In this document: in pieces, positions 42,730 to 51,597 of the stretch
How positions within the stretch are numbered: the first letter of the stretch is position 1
Layout: each line of letters begins with the position of its first letter
Origin: Bog-257 sp963846715
Lineage (GTDB): Bacteria > Acidobacteriota > Terriglobia > Terriglobales > Acidobacteriaceae
DNA length: 64,000 nucleotides
Assembly: GCA_963846715.1 (NCBI GenBank)
Contig: CAWJXA010000004.1
Span: 310,001-374,000, forward strand
Direction of reading: 5' to 3'
Translations under genes and position numbers: made by a program
The notes under the pieces: model-generated
What the model saw: the letters and a program-made list of their open reading frames with translations, nothing else
Told to the model about the DNA's origin: nothing
Database searches by the model: none

Positions 42730-45327
42730 CTATCGTCCCCGCGCCACGATCAGTGTCATATCGTCGGCCTGCTCGTCGGGACTGAACCGCTGGACCTCGT
42801 CAAGAATGCCATCCATAATCTCGTCTGCTGACTGCTGCTGATATCTCCTGGCCACGGCAATCAGTCGGTCTTCGCCGAACTCCTCGCTATCGCTCTCGTC
42901 TCTCTCGCCCGCCTCAGAAACACCATCGGTATAAATCACCAGCGCATCGCCCGGAGCCAGTTGGTTCTCAGCCACGCTGCAATCCCACTCTTCGAATAGT
43001 CCCAATACGGTTGCATTGGCATTCAGTCGCTCCAGTTCGCCTGTCGCTCGCAAGAGTATTGGCGGATTGTGCCCGCAGTTGACGTAACGCAAGCGCCGCG
43101 TCTCGTCGTCGTACACGGCAAAGAACGTAGTCGCATAATTATTGCTTTCCGTGTTCTTGAAGAACAAGTAGTTGACGGAGCGCAGTAAACGGGGGATGTC
43201 TTCCAACGCCAGAGCATATTGACCGCGTAGGTTGGCCTGCAGGTTGGCCATCAGCAACGCGGCCGACATTCCTTTGCCGGCAATATCGGCCAGCACCAGC
43301 CCAAGACGTCCCGAACCCAGATCGAGAAAGTCGTAATAGTCGCCGCCCACAGCACGCGTTTGGATGCATTTGCCGGCGCAGTCCAGGGTTCGCAACGAGG
43401 GCGACTGCTGCGGCAGTAGCCGGCTCTGTACCTGGCGCGCATATTGCATTTCCTGCGCACTGCGCCGCTCCGCTTCCATGGTTGCGGCCATGCGCTCAGC
43501 CAGCGAGATACTTCGCATGGCAATGCCGGCCTGGCTCGCAACGGAAGCCAGCAGGCGTTTGTCTCCCATGGAGTAAGGTTCCTCGGAAAGCCGTGGCCCT
43601 AGTACCGCGACTCCCTGCAATTGCCCCTCGCTCGATCCGCGAATCGGCACCAGGCACTCCGCTTGCAACGGCTCCAATTCGGTGCCATGCATGGCTTCAG
43701 GGAGAAGTTCCAAGGGTTCGCGTCGCTCCGCTAATTCCGCGACTCCGGCAGCGCCCTTCGACAGGCTCCTCGCTTCGGCGGGAGGATCCCCCGCGTAAGC
43801 CTGCAGGTGCCCGTTGCCGGCCTCCAGGTATACATACATCGAGCTGGGATGCAGCGCGTCCTGAATCTGGTCGTGCAGCAACGCCGCCAACCCTTCGCGG
43901 CTGCTCACGGTAAGGGTCTTCGCGGCCAGGTTCTCCAGGATCTGCTGCGCGTCGTAAGAACTGCGAAAGAAGGCCCGGTCCAGCCGCGTTCGCACCCGCC
44001 GGTGGACCTGGGTTGCACCCGAGATCAGGAGCACGCCGAAGGTCGCACCGATGGGAATCGCCGCCTTCGACCCCGCCGAGAAATGACGCGAGAACGCCTG
44101 CCCGAACCAGATTGTCAGCCCCACCGAGATCGAGAGTATGAGAATCACGAACCCGCGCTCCACCAGGAAGTAACGGGCACTCCGTTTCAGCAGCACCGGA
44201 AGCTCCATGACCCGGTGCTTTACCACGGCGTAGGCGAAAGAAATCGGGAACAAGAACAAGAAAATAACTTTTGTAAACTGTATCCAGAACGGAGTATGAA
44301 CGACATACAGGTCGGACACGAGCGCGACTGTGACGGCAGGGGTAATGCCCACCACGGTTCCCCACAGAATTACCTTGAGCTTGCGCTTGTCTTCCTTGTT
44401 GGAGGCGCTGAGAACGTTTAAGACGAGGGAAAGCAGACCGAGGAGGATGCTTCCATATCCCAGGACCAGTCTGGCGTTGTCCCAGACCCTTTTTCCGGCG
44501 AGGTTCTTGAGGAACGGCAATACGTCGGAATTGCCATTGCTTATTCCACCTAGGCAAAGACAAGCGGTTAGAGCTAGAAGCAGCCACTTGAGCCACGGAG
44601 CTTTGCGCTCAATCGGTGAACGCGTGGGAAAGACGGCGAATAGGAAGTAGAAGAGTCCGGGCAGCAAGGAATCGAAGATGGTCCGATAGGCGTAGAGGAA
44701 GACCCGGAGGCCGTGTGGTGCTACGGCAACCGGATCTGGGATGCTGGAGGCGGCAATGAAAGCCGCAAAAACCAGGGCCAGCAGCCACGCATTGGGGTCC
44801 TTGATGCGCAGAAACAAGACCACGAGTCCGACAACAAGAAAAAGAATGGGGTAGGAGTTCAGTATCAGGTCCGCCAGCCGTTGGGTCAGCGGTACCTTGT
44901 CGCCCCTGCCCATGGCGGCCCGAAACGTCCCGGTGATGAGCAACGGCAGCGGCTGTCCTGCACGCGCAACCTTCAAGACCACCTGATCGCCGGGTCGTGC
45001 CGCTAGCCAAACATCTTGCAGAATTCCCGAGCAGGAAGCTTCCGAAGTTAAGGCCCGACCGTTGAGAGCAGTGATAAGGTCGTGTGCCCTTAACCCCGAT
45101 CTTTCGGCCGGGCTATTCTTGTATACATCAGTGATTTCGATGCCGTTTGGAGTTGGTTTCGTATCGATGCCAAGCTCAACCGTGCCTTTCCGGATGTAAT
45201 ACATCCACGCGGCGCTGTATAGCAGGGTCGCCGTAGCGAAGATGATCGCAAGCGCCACTACCACTGGCCGGCGATGGCGCGATTGGATGGCCGGTGCGGC
45301 CAGGGCGGGTTGAACGACTGTAGACAT
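42730..45327 (-). CDS. PDZ, multi-helix membrane, GAF and SpoIIE (PP2C) phosphatase protein
   Basis: 865-residue signalling protein. Order: one helix (about 25-46), a periplasmic PDZ domain (about 50-132, GIEITDVYKNSPAERSGLRAHDLITALNGR), seven to eight transmembrane helices (about 150-425), a GAF-like segment (about 455-600) and a C-terminal SpoIIE/RsbU serine phosphatase (about 625-865) with GGDYYDF, LGLVLADIAGKGMSAALLMA and GDALVIYTDGVSEA. It probably dephosphorylates an anti-sigma-factor antagonist or similar target in response to an envelope signal. The partner is not in the window. The 3'-overlapping context has the zinc-ribbon gene 3 bp downstream. Confidence 0.88.
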   Translation of the reverse strand: MSTVVQPALAAPAIQSRHRRPVVVALAIIFATATLLYSAAWMYYIRKGTVELGIDTKPTPNGIEITDVYKNSPAERSGLRAHDLITALNGRALTSEASCSGILQDVWLAARPGDQVVLKVARAGQPLPLLITGTFRAAMGRGDKVPLTQRLADLILNSYPILFLVVGLVVLFLRIKDPNAWLLALVFAAFIAASSIPDPVAVAPHGLRVFLYAYRTIFDSLLPGLFYFLFAVFPTRSPIERKAPWLKWLLLALTACLCLGGISNGNSDVLPFLKNLAGKRVWDNARLVLGYGSILLGLLSLVLNVLSASNKEDKRKLKVILWGTVVGITPAVTVALVSDLYVVHTPFWIQFTKVIFLFLFPISFAYAVVKHRVMELPVLLKRSARYFLVERGFVILILSISVGLTIWFGQAFSRHFSAGSKAAIPIGATFGVLLISGATQVHRRVRTRLDRAFFRSSYDAQQILENLAAKTLTVSSREGLAALLHDQIQDALHPSSMYVYLEAGNGHLQAYAGDPPAEARSLSKGAAGVAELAERREPLELLPEAMHGTELEPLQAECLVPIRGSSEGQLQGVAVLGPRLSEEPYSMGDKRLLASVASQAGIAMRSISLAERMAATMEAERRSAQEMQYARQVQSRLLPQQSPSLRTLDCAGKCIQTRAVGGDYYDFLDLGSGRLGLVLADIAGKGMSAALLMANLQANLRGQYALALEDIPRLLRSVNYLFFKNTESNNYATTFFAVYDDETRRLRYVNCGHNPPILLRATGELERLNANATVLGLFEEWDCSVAENQLAPGDALVIYTDGVSEAGERDESDSEEFGEDRLIAVARRYQQQSADEIMDGILDEVQRFSPDEQADDMTLIVARGR

Positions 45328-45413
45328 GGCTGGCGCTTGTGCGTAAGGCTAGTTTAGTCCATCCCCGACGCTGAATTCTGCATCTCCCTTCAAAGTACAT
45401 GGAGGAAATTTCG

Positions 45414-45911
45414 ATGCCAGAGAAAGAAACATTAGAGCGGGCGCGTGAAGATGAACGCGAAGGGAAGTCGCCCGGCACCCAGGCCGGCGAATTCGTCAGG
45501 GAGGAAATGGACCACATCCGCGAAGGCAAACACGGTGCCGCTTCAACCAAGCAGGCAATTGCCATTGGATTGTCGAAGGCGCGCCGGGCTGGCGTAAATT
45601 TGCCGCCGCCAAAGCAAGGGAAGGCCTCGGCCGCAACTCGTACAAAAGCAGAACGCGACGTGCGCCAAGGAGAGTCATCGACCAAGAAGAAAACTTCCGC
45701 CAAACGTTCGCGAGCGGTCAGTGGCGTGTTGAAGCGGGAGGGCCATCGAGCAGCCTCTCGTGCGTCGTTGTCGAAGCAGGCTCGTGAGTCCGCTCGCGCG
45801 CGTGGGAGTGCCGCTCGGAAGGCGGCAGCTAAGAAAGCCTCCCGCACCAAGGGCGCCGAGGGGCGGAAGCGGGCGGCCCGCAAGGCAGCTCGGACCAGAA
45901 GCCGCGGCTGA
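45414..45911 (+). CDS. DUF6496-like basic protein with histone-like tail
   Basis: 165-residue protein starting at ATG 45414, which follows GGAGGAAATTTCG; an in-frame ATG at 45399 lacks a ribosome-binding site. The N-terminal ~60 residues (PEKETLERAREDEREGKSPG, AGEFVREEMDHIREGKHGA, TKQAIAIGLSKARRAG) match a small domain family seen in many bacteria, often annotated DUF6496. The C-terminal ~100 residues are Lys/Arg/Ala/Ser-rich, like a histone H1-type DNA-compacting tail. DNA binding is inferred from composition. Confidence 0.72.
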   Translation: MPEKETLERAREDEREGKSPGTQAGEFVREEMDHIREGKHGAASTKQAIAIGLSKARRAGVNLPPPKQGKASAATRTKAERDVRQGESSTKKKTSAKRSRAVSGVLKREGHRAASRASLSKQARESARARGSAARKAAAKKASRTKGAEGRKRAARKAARTRSRG

Positions 45912-46397
45912 ATTCTCGATTTGGGAAATTCTTGTCAAGCCCCACAAACGTGGCAAAAATCTCTGTAACCCATTGCTGGCGCTTGAATAGAAAAATATCC
46001 GAAATCGTGTCCAAACCTGCCAAAACGTGCTGCAATGTAATTAGAGAGTCAGGGGAGAGATGTTCTCCTTCCTGACTCTTCTGTCTTGGAGCCAGCTTCT
46101 TCCGAGTGGAGTTCATTTGGCCACTGAGAAGGCCTGAAGACGAGCGTTGAAGGTAGGTTCCTTTAGGTTCGCCGGTGGGGAAGTCTTTCATTGCGTTCTC
46201 TCGAGCGGCCTTAGCCGGCGAGGTATCCGCTTTTCAGACCAAGGCCGCTGACATCTGCACTCCCGCAAAGTTGTATTCCTCACGGGGACGATCCGCTCCC
46301 TGCTCTTGCCATTGCGAGTAAAATTAAACCACTCGCTCAAGGATGGCGTCATTTACCGGATTCGTCCGGTCGTGATTCATACGGGTAAATAATTCAA
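45912..46397. other. 486-bp intergenic region with a long hairpin
   Basis: A hairpin spans 46045-46079: AGAGTCAGG pairs with CCTGACTCT, with an inner GGAGA/TCTCC stem. A minus-strand open frame (45829-46191) runs through it and overlaps the DUF6496 gene; no known domain was recognised and it is left as unsupported. The region in front of ccmF at 46300-46397 must contain its start signals. Confidence 0.4.
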
Positions 46398-48431
46398 ATG
46401 CCGCAAATTGGAAGCTTTGCACTGTTGCTGGCTCTCGCGCTGGCCGCCTACTCGTTTATTGCAGGCTCGCTGGCCCTGTACCGCAAAGACGATCGTCTGG
46501 GCGAGACCGCCCGTCGCGCTGGCATTGCCTGCTGGGCTGCGGTCACGGTCGCCGCGGTAGCGCTGGTGATCGCCGCGCTCGGCAACGACTTTTCCGTCTC
46601 CTATATCATGCACCACAGCAACCGCGACCTGCCGATCGCCTACAAGTTTGCGGCGCTGTGGTCGGGCCAGGAAGGCTCGCTGCTCTTCTGGGCGTGGCTG
46701 CTTTCCACCTATGCTTTGGTGCTGCGGATGCGCTACAAAGTCGATCCGCAACTGACGGCACATGCCTCAGCGATTATTGCGGCGGTACAGGTTTTTTTCC
46801 TCCTGCTGGTGAACTTCGCGGCGCATCCCTTCGGTCTGGTCAGCGGACAGATTCCCGCCGATGGCAACGGATTGAATCCGCTTCTGCAGTATCCCGAGAT
46901 GGTCATTCATCCGCCGATGCTCTACCTGGGCTACGTCGGCGTGACCGTTCCATTTGCCTTCGCACTGGGTGCGCTGATCATGAAGTATCCCGGCGAGAAG
47001 TGGATCCACATCACCCGCCGCTGGACCATGGTGGCATGGCTCTTCCTCACCTGCGGCATTTTCCTCGGCGCTCACTGGGCGTACGCGGTGCTGGGTTGGG
47101 GCGGCTACTGGGGATGGGACCCGGTGGAGAACGCATCGCTCCTGCCGTTCCTCACCATGACTGCCTTTCTGCATTCGGTGATGATGCAGGAGAAACGCGG
47201 CATGATGAAGATGTGGAACATGTGGCTCATCTTCACCACGTTCCTGCTGGCCATCTTCGGCACGTTCCTCACGCGCAGCGGTGTGGTCAGTTCCGTGCAT
47301 GCCTTCGCGCAGTCGGGCATCGGCGACTGGTTCGTGTGGTTCCTGGCGCTGACGTTTGCCACCTGCGTGTTTTTCTTTGTGCGCAACCGCGAAACGCTTA
47401 AGAGTGAGCACCGGTTGGAGTCGCTGGTCTCGCGTGAGTCGAGCTTCCTCTTTAACAACCTGGTGCTGCTGGTTGCCTGCTTCGCGGTCTTGTGGGGCAC
47501 GCTCTTCCCGGTCCTGTCGGAGTGGGTGACCGGCTCGAAGGTCACCGTGGGGCCGCCCTTCTTCAATCGCGTCAACGTTCCGATTGGCCTGTTCCTGATC
47601 TTCCTCACGGCCGTGGGACCGTTGCTGGCGTGGCGGAAGACGTCGCTCGACAGCCTGAAACGTAACTTCCTGTGGCCGACGATTCTCGCCCTACTGACGG
47701 CGACCGCGCTCTTAATCGGGGGCATGCGACCCTGGGAGGACGTTGCTTATTTCTATTCGCTGATGGCGATTTCGTTGTCGGTGCTGGTGGCGGCGACGGT
47801 GGTGGGTGAGTTCTGGCGAGGCGGGCGGGTCATTGCCCGGCAGACCGGCAAGAACATTGTCGAAGGCATGGTCACCATCACGCGGCGCAACACGCGACGT
47901 TACGGCGGATACCTGGTGCACTTCGGCTTCATCGTCATCATGATCGGCTTCGCGGGACTGCCCTTCAATCTGGACAAAGAGCAGGAGATGGGATTCGGCG
48001 ACAAGATGCAGATCGGCTCGTACACCCTGGTGTGCGAGTCCTACACCCAGGACGACAAAGCTAACTACTCTAGCGAGTGGGCCGTCATCGATGTTTTCCA
48101 ACATGGCAAGCAGATCGACACCATGTATCCCGAACGCCGCTTCTACAAGGCGAGCGAGCAGACATCGACCATCGTGGCCAATCGCTCGCGTCCCAGTGGA
48201 GACTTGTACCTGGTCTATACCGGGCGCAATCAGGACACAGGAAAGCCGATTATCAAGGCACACGTCAATCCATTGGTAATGTGGATCTGGTCGGGGGTGA
48301 TCGTCGTGATTATCGGGACACTGATTGCGCTGCTGCCGAACATGAAGCCGGTGAAGATCGCTGTGAGAGAGAGGGCGCGTGAGGATGCAGAGGCAGCGCA
48401 AAGAGGTACGGTGGAAGTTGGTGGAGACTGA
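46398..48431 (+). CDS. ccmF: cytochrome c maturation heme lyase subunit CcmF
   Basis: 677-residue membrane protein of the System I heme lyase, which attaches heme to apocytochrome c. The WWD heme-handling motif (WGGYWGWDPVENASLLPFL, about 233-251), flanking histidines (HPPMLYLGY, HSVMMQ) and ~14 transmembrane helices are present. The C-terminal periplasmic loop (PFNLDKEQEMGFGDKMQIGSY) and last helix are normal. It lies 12 bp ahead of hicA. Other System I genes (ccmA-E) are not in the window except the ccmH-like genes downstream. Confidence 0.93.
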   Translation: MPQIGSFALLLALALAAYSFIAGSLALYRKDDRLGETARRAGIACWAAVTVAAVALVIAALGNDFSVSYIMHHSNRDLPIAYKFAALWSGQEGSLLFWAWLLSTYALVLRMRYKVDPQLTAHASAIIAAVQVFFLLLVNFAAHPFGLVSGQIPADGNGLNPLLQYPEMVIHPPMLYLGYVGVTVPFAFALGALIMKYPGEKWIHITRRWTMVAWLFLTCGIFLGAHWAYAVLGWGGYWGWDPVENASLLPFLTMTAFLHSVMMQEKRGMMKMWNMWLIFTTFLLAIFGTFLTRSGVVSSVHAFAQSGIGDWFVWFLALTFATCVFFFVRNRETLKSEHRLESLVSRESSFLFNNLVLLVACFAVLWGTLFPVLSEWVTGSKVTVGPPFFNRVNVPIGLFLIFLTAVGPLLAWRKTSLDSLKRNFLWPTILALLTATALLIGGMRPWEDVAYFYSLMAISLSVLVAATVVGEFWRGGRVIARQTGKNIVEGMVTITRRNTRRYGGYLVHFGFIVIMIGFAGLPFNLDKEQEMGFGDKMQIGSYTLVCESYTQDDKANYSSEWAVIDVFQHGKQIDTMYPERRFYKASEQTSTIVANRSRPSGDLYLVYTGRNQDTGKPIIKAHVNPLVMWIWSGVIVVIIGTLIALLPNMKPVKIAVRERAREDAEAAQRGTVEVGGD

Positions 48432-48443
48432 GATGCCCGCAAA

Positions 48444-48635
48444 ATGAAGGTGCGCGATCTCATCCGGCGGATCGAGGAAGACGGCTGGCGCCAAGTCGCA
48501 CAGCGAGGAAGCCACAGACAGTACAAGCACCATGCGAGGGCGGGGAAAGTGACAATCGCCGGTGCTCCGTCGGACGATGTGCACCCGAAGACGTTGTCGA
48601 GCGTGCTCAAGCAAGCTGGATTAAGAAATAGATGA
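48444..48635 (+). CDS. hicA: HicA-family mRNA interferase toxin
   Basis: 63-residue toxin with the HicA fold pattern: KVRDLIRRIEEDGWRQVAQRGSHRQYKH with the active histidine in GSHRQY, then the double-stranded-RNA-binding-like end DDVHPKTLSSVLKQAGL. The start follows the ccmF stop by 12 bp. It is paired with a HicB antitoxin 7 bp downstream. Confidence 0.9.
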   Translation: MKVRDLIRRIEEDGWRQVAQRGSHRQYKHHARAGKVTIAGAPSDDVHPKTLSSVLKQAGLRNR

Positions 48636-48642
48636 GAAGGAC

Positions 48643-48945
48643 ATGACCTTGGCGATGAAGAAGAAATTTCTGGCGGTATATGAAGTTGGCCCTAACAATC
48701 TCAGCGGTTTCGTACCGGACGTGCCCGGGGTCGTCTCTACAGCAGCCACCCTAGAGCAGATGCGTCAGCTAATGCGGGAGGCGGTCGAGTTCCATTTGGA
48801 GGCTCTCGTGGCCGACGGCGATCCAATTCCCGAACCTACGACGACCAGCGTGGACTTCGCCGAGGAGGATCCCGAACATGGAGTGCTGTCGTGCATCGTA
48901 GAGTGGCTAGAGGTTGGAGCGCCACAATATCACGCGGTCGCATGA
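48643..48945 (+). CDS. hicB: HicB-family antitoxin
   Basis: 100-residue antitoxin with the partial RNase-H-like HicB fold: FLAVYEVGPNNLSGFVPDVPGVVSTAATLEQMRQLMREAVEFHLEAL. The ATG at 48643 follows GAGAAGGAC; another ATG at 48655 is possible. No helix-turn-helix or Arc-type DNA-binding domain is evident at the C-terminus. HicB neutralises HicA and usually represses the operon. Confidence 0.87.
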   Translation: MTLAMKKKFLAVYEVGPNNLSGFVPDVPGVVSTAATLEQMRQLMREAVEFHLEALVADGDPIPEPTTTSVDFAEEDPEHGVLSCIVEWLEVGAPQYHAVA

Positions 48946-49067
48946 AAAGCAGGTCTCTCGACTCTGGCGCGCAAAAGAAGCGCGCCTCCGCTCGGGATGA
49001 CAGATTTATTGGGATGGCTGAACGGCGCACCTCAAGGTGCGCCCCTTCAAAGGTCGGTATTCATATC

Positions 49068-49553
49068 TTGAAACTCGAAACTAGAAACTCGAAACTCCGC
49101 ATCGTGCAACTCCTGCTGATCGGGGTGCTGGCGATTGGCTTTCTCGGCGCCGGCGATGACGCGCGCTTCAATAAACTGGGTCACGGCCTGATGTGCATGT
49201 GTGGATGCGGTCAGGTGTTGTTGGAGTGCAACCACGTTGGCTGCACCTATTCTGAACGCATGCGCAATGAGCTCAGCGCGGGTATCGACCGCGGCGACAG
49301 CGACTCTCTCGTCCTGCAAAGCTTTGTGCAGAAGTACGGCAATACCGTGCTGGCCGCACCTACTACGACGGGTTTTAATCGAGTCGCTTGGATCATGCCA
49401 TTCGCGGTGTTTGCCGGCGCGCTGGCGCTGGCCGTTTGGCTGGTGCGGGTCTGGAAGCAGCGCTCCCTCGCTCAACCGGTGCCCCCTCCTAATCTCGACG
49501 CCACTGAACTCGATGAGCTTCGTAAGAAGGCCCGTCAGGAGACCGATTACTGA
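49068..49553 (+). CDS. ccmH: CcmH-like cytochrome c biogenesis protein, start uncertain
   Basis: Membrane-anchored thiol-redox protein of the heme lyase complex. In the mature region the motif LMCMCGCGQVLLECNHVGC replaces the canonical LRCxxCQ; the Cys-rich cluster (C43, C45, C47, C54, C59 from this start) is typical of acidobacterial and deltaproteobacterial homologues. Helices lie at about 12-28 and 108-128. The frame is open from 48891, but the first ~60 codons overlap hicB and read through a GAAACTCGAAACTAGAAACT direct repeat. TTG 49068 gives a sensible signal-anchor; GTG 49104 is an alternative. Confidence 0.72.
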   Translation: MKLETRNSKLRIVQLLLIGVLAIGFLGAGDDARFNKLGHGLMCMCGCGQVLLECNHVGCTYSERMRNELSAGIDRGDSDSLVLQSFVQKYGNTVLAAPTTTGFNRVAWIMPFAVFAGALALAVWLVRVWKQRSLAQPVPPPNLDATELDELRKKARQETDY

Positions 49554-49915
49554 TGTTCGCATTGATGGCTTTTGCAATTTCCGGGCAGGACACCGCCTTC
49601 ATAATGTTTGGCTGCGCGCTATTTGCAGCTCTGCTGTTTTTCTACGTGTTCTATCAGCCGGGCGATGTTGAAGTGGGAGAAGCCAAGACCCGCCAGATGT
49701 ATCTGCAGGAGCGCAAGGACGCGACCTACGAAAATTTGCGCGACCTCAGCTTCGAGTACAAAGCCGGCAAGCTGAGCGAGGCGGATTACGCCGTACAGCG
49801 CGCCTCGCTGGAGGACGAAGCCGCTGCCATTCTCGCCGAGATGGACAGCATCGAGAAAACGCGCGCGGTGGTGCGGCGTGGCACAAGGCGCCCCACGAAC
49901 GGAGGCCGGGCGTGA
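49553..49915 (+). CDS. CcmI-like small membrane protein
   Basis: 120-residue protein with one transmembrane helix (about 12-35) and a short cytoplasmic/periplasmic part containing NLRDLSFEYKAGKLSEADY, which is the repeated pattern of CcmI/CycH N-terminal domains. The ATG overlaps the stop codon of ccmH by one base and the 3' end overlaps the next frame by 4 bp (GTGA), so translation is likely coupled. It is presumably part of the heme lyase. Confidence 0.72.
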   Translation: MFALMAFAISGQDTAFIMFGCALFAALLFFYVFYQPGDVEVGEAKTRQMYLQERKDATYENLRDLSFEYKAGKLSEADYAVQRASLEDEAAAILAEMDSIEKTRAVVRRGTRRPTNGGRA

Positions 49916-51474
49916 GGAATAGGCTAGCCTCGGTCTTGCAACAAAGTTGGGCAGGGCCGGCCTTGAAAGGGCACAGCTTTAGCTGTGCCGCAAATGTTCT
50001 TCCTAAACTCGGGGCTTTAGCCCCAGAGGGAAGTCAGGGAGTTCGAATTCCCTCAGCGGCTAAAGCCGAACATGCCCTACCGCAGCGTACGGCTCGGCTG
50101 AAGCCGTGCCCCTTCAAACCCACGTTCATCAATCTGTTTACTTGGGCATGGTTGGGCCTTTGCATGTTCGCCTTGAGCTCCCTCGCCCTCGCCCAGAACA
50201 TCACCGGCACCGTGACCAATGCCACCACAGGCAAGCCTTCCGCCGGAGACGAGGTCACGCTCCTCTCACTGTCGCAAGGTATGCAGGAGGTGGGAAGCAC
50301 GAAGAGCGACACGCAGGGCCACTTCTCTCTACCATCACCTGCTGGCGATGCCGCGCCGCACATGGTGCGTGTCACCCACGAAGGCGTGAATTACTTCCCG
50401 CCGGGTGGCCCGCTGATGCCGGGTACAACTACCGCTGAGCTTACCGTGTACGACTCGGCTAAAAAGGTTGAGGGCCTCAGTCAAACGGTCGAAGTAGACC
50501 GTTATCAAAGTGGCGGTAAACAACTGGATGGCATTGCGCTCTACGCGCTTCGCAACCAGTCCCAGCCGCCCCGCACCGTGGCCGATGACAAGCATACGTT
50601 CGAGTTCGTTTTGCCCGATGGCGCGGAGTTGGACTCGGCCCAAGCCAAGGGTCCCGGCGGGCAGCCCATCGCGGTCGAGGCGTCTGCGGGCCCGCAGAAA
50701 AATCATTACGCGTTCAATTACCCTCTCCGCCCGGGTGAAACGCAGTTCCAAGTGTCGTACCACATGCCGTATAGCGGCGAGGCCAGCATCTCGCCCAAAC
50801 CGCTCGGCGAGATTCAGCACTTTGTCGTAATGACTCCCAAAGGCATGACGTTCACACCGAAGAATCCGCAACAATTTCAGTCCATGCCCGACGAAAGCGG
50901 TGCAGGCATCATGGTGGTTACCGGCGTCAAGCCGGGTCAGGACCTCAGCTTCCGAGTTGCGGGCACGGGAGAGTTTCAGGCCGAAGGGCAGCAGGGTGCG
51001 CAGTCCACAGGCAGAGGCGACGCGAGCGGCGGCGGCGCAATGGGCGGCCAGCAAGCCGCTGCCAATGACAATCGTCCCGGCGGCGGACTGGGTGCTCCCA
51101 TCGACGCTCCCGATCCCCTGCACGACTACCGCGCTTACATCCTGGGGGCCTTCGCACTGGTGCTGGTGATGGGTGGTGCCTACGTCGTCTCTAAGTCAAA
51201 TGCGCGTCCGTATCCCACAGCGGCTGGCGCGGGGACACAAGGCGGTAGCGCAGTCGATACCGGAGAGGTAGCCGGCGATTTCGCGGACTTCATGGAGCCA
51301 TCCCCACCGTCCCGCGACCGTAATGCGCTTCTGCTCGAGGCCATGAAGGAAGAACTCTTCCAACTCGAGGTTGATCGTCAGCAAGGCAAAGTCACTCCCG
51401 ACGAATACGCCAAGGCCAAGGCCGCACTCGACGAGACCATTAAGCGGGCGCTAGCGCGCAACACCAAGACTTAG
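49912..51474 (+). CDS. carboxypeptidase-regulatory-like domain protein of the ccm locus, N-terminus disturbed by repeats
   Basis: Up to 520 residues. From about residue 78 it has a signal-like hydrophobic stretch (LFTWAWLGLCMFALSSLALAQ), an Ig/carnitine-like carboxypeptidase regulatory domain (about 96-190), a beta-sandwich region (200-345), a Gly-rich linker, a transmembrane helix (about 407-425) and a C-terminal helix (EEL-FQLEVDRQQGKVTPDEYAKAKAALDETI) that echoes CcmI. Codons 1-75 read straight through TTTAG-type palindromes. GTG 49912 overlaps the upstream stop; a later non-ATG start near 50.14 kb is equally possible. Confidence 0.6.
   Translation: MRNRLASVLQQSWAGPALKGHSFSCAANVLPKLGALAPEGSQGVRIPSAAKAEHALPQRTARLKPCPFKPTFINLFTWAWLGLCMFALSSLALAQNITGTVTNATTGKPSAGDEVTLLSLSQGMQEVGSTKSDTQGHFSLPSPAGDAAPHMVRVTHEGVNYFPPGGPLMPGTTTAELTVYDSAKKVEGLSQTVEVDRYQSGGKQLDGIALYALRNQSQPPRTVADDKHTFEFVLPDGAELDSAQAKGPGGQPIAVEASAGPQKNHYAFNYPLRPGETQFQVSYHMPYSGEASISPKPLGEIQHFVVMTPKGMTFTPKNPQQFQSMPDESGAGIMVVTGVKPGQDLSFRVAGTGEFQAEGQQGAQSTGRGDASGGGAMGGQQAAANDNRPGGGLGAPIDAPDPLHDYRAYILGAFALVLVMGGAYVVSKSNARPYPTAAGAGTQGGSAVDTGEVAGDFADFMEPSPPSRDRNALLLEAMKEELFQLEVDRQQGKVTPDEYAKAKAALDETIKRALARNTKT
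49970..50120. repeat. cluster of TTTAG-centred palindromes
   Basis: GGCACAGC-TTTA-GCTGTGCC (49970-49989), GGGGC-TTTA-GCCCC (50011-50024), a CAGCGGCTAAAGCC half-element (about 50054-50070) and ACGGCT-CGGCTGA-AGCCGT (about 50091-50109) form a REP-like array inside the predicted coding frame of the gene at 49912. Confidence 0.65.
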
Positions 51475-51523
51475 ACTAGAAGTTAGCGAGACAGCTAGGC
51501 ACAGACGAGATCAACCACGGATG

Positions 51524-51588
51524 TTCACGGATTCGCACGGATTTAGCTTTGAGTTCCTGACCGAACAAAATCCGTGTTTATCCGTGAA
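51524..51588. repeat. inverted repeat built from CACGGAT units
   Basis: The left arm (51524-51544, with two CACGGAT units) pairs with the right arm (51567-51588, ATCCGTG units). It lies between convergent genes and could act as a bidirectional terminator; it resembles dispersed intergenic repeats of other bacteria. Confidence 0.55.
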
Positions 51589-51597
51589 AATCCTGGG

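Noticed and set aside
45829..46191. 120-residue minus-strand open frame
   Set aside because: Overlaps the 3' part of the DUF6496 gene, runs through a strong hairpin and shows no known domain.
46215..46300. possible remnant of ccmE in front of ccmF
   Set aside because: A short frame has a Cys-x3-Lys-x-Tyr pattern, but the surrounding sequence does not resemble CcmE.
50035..50065. tRNA-like TTCGAATTCC sequence
   Set aside because: Part of a palindromic repeat; no acceptor stem or cloverleaf can be drawn.
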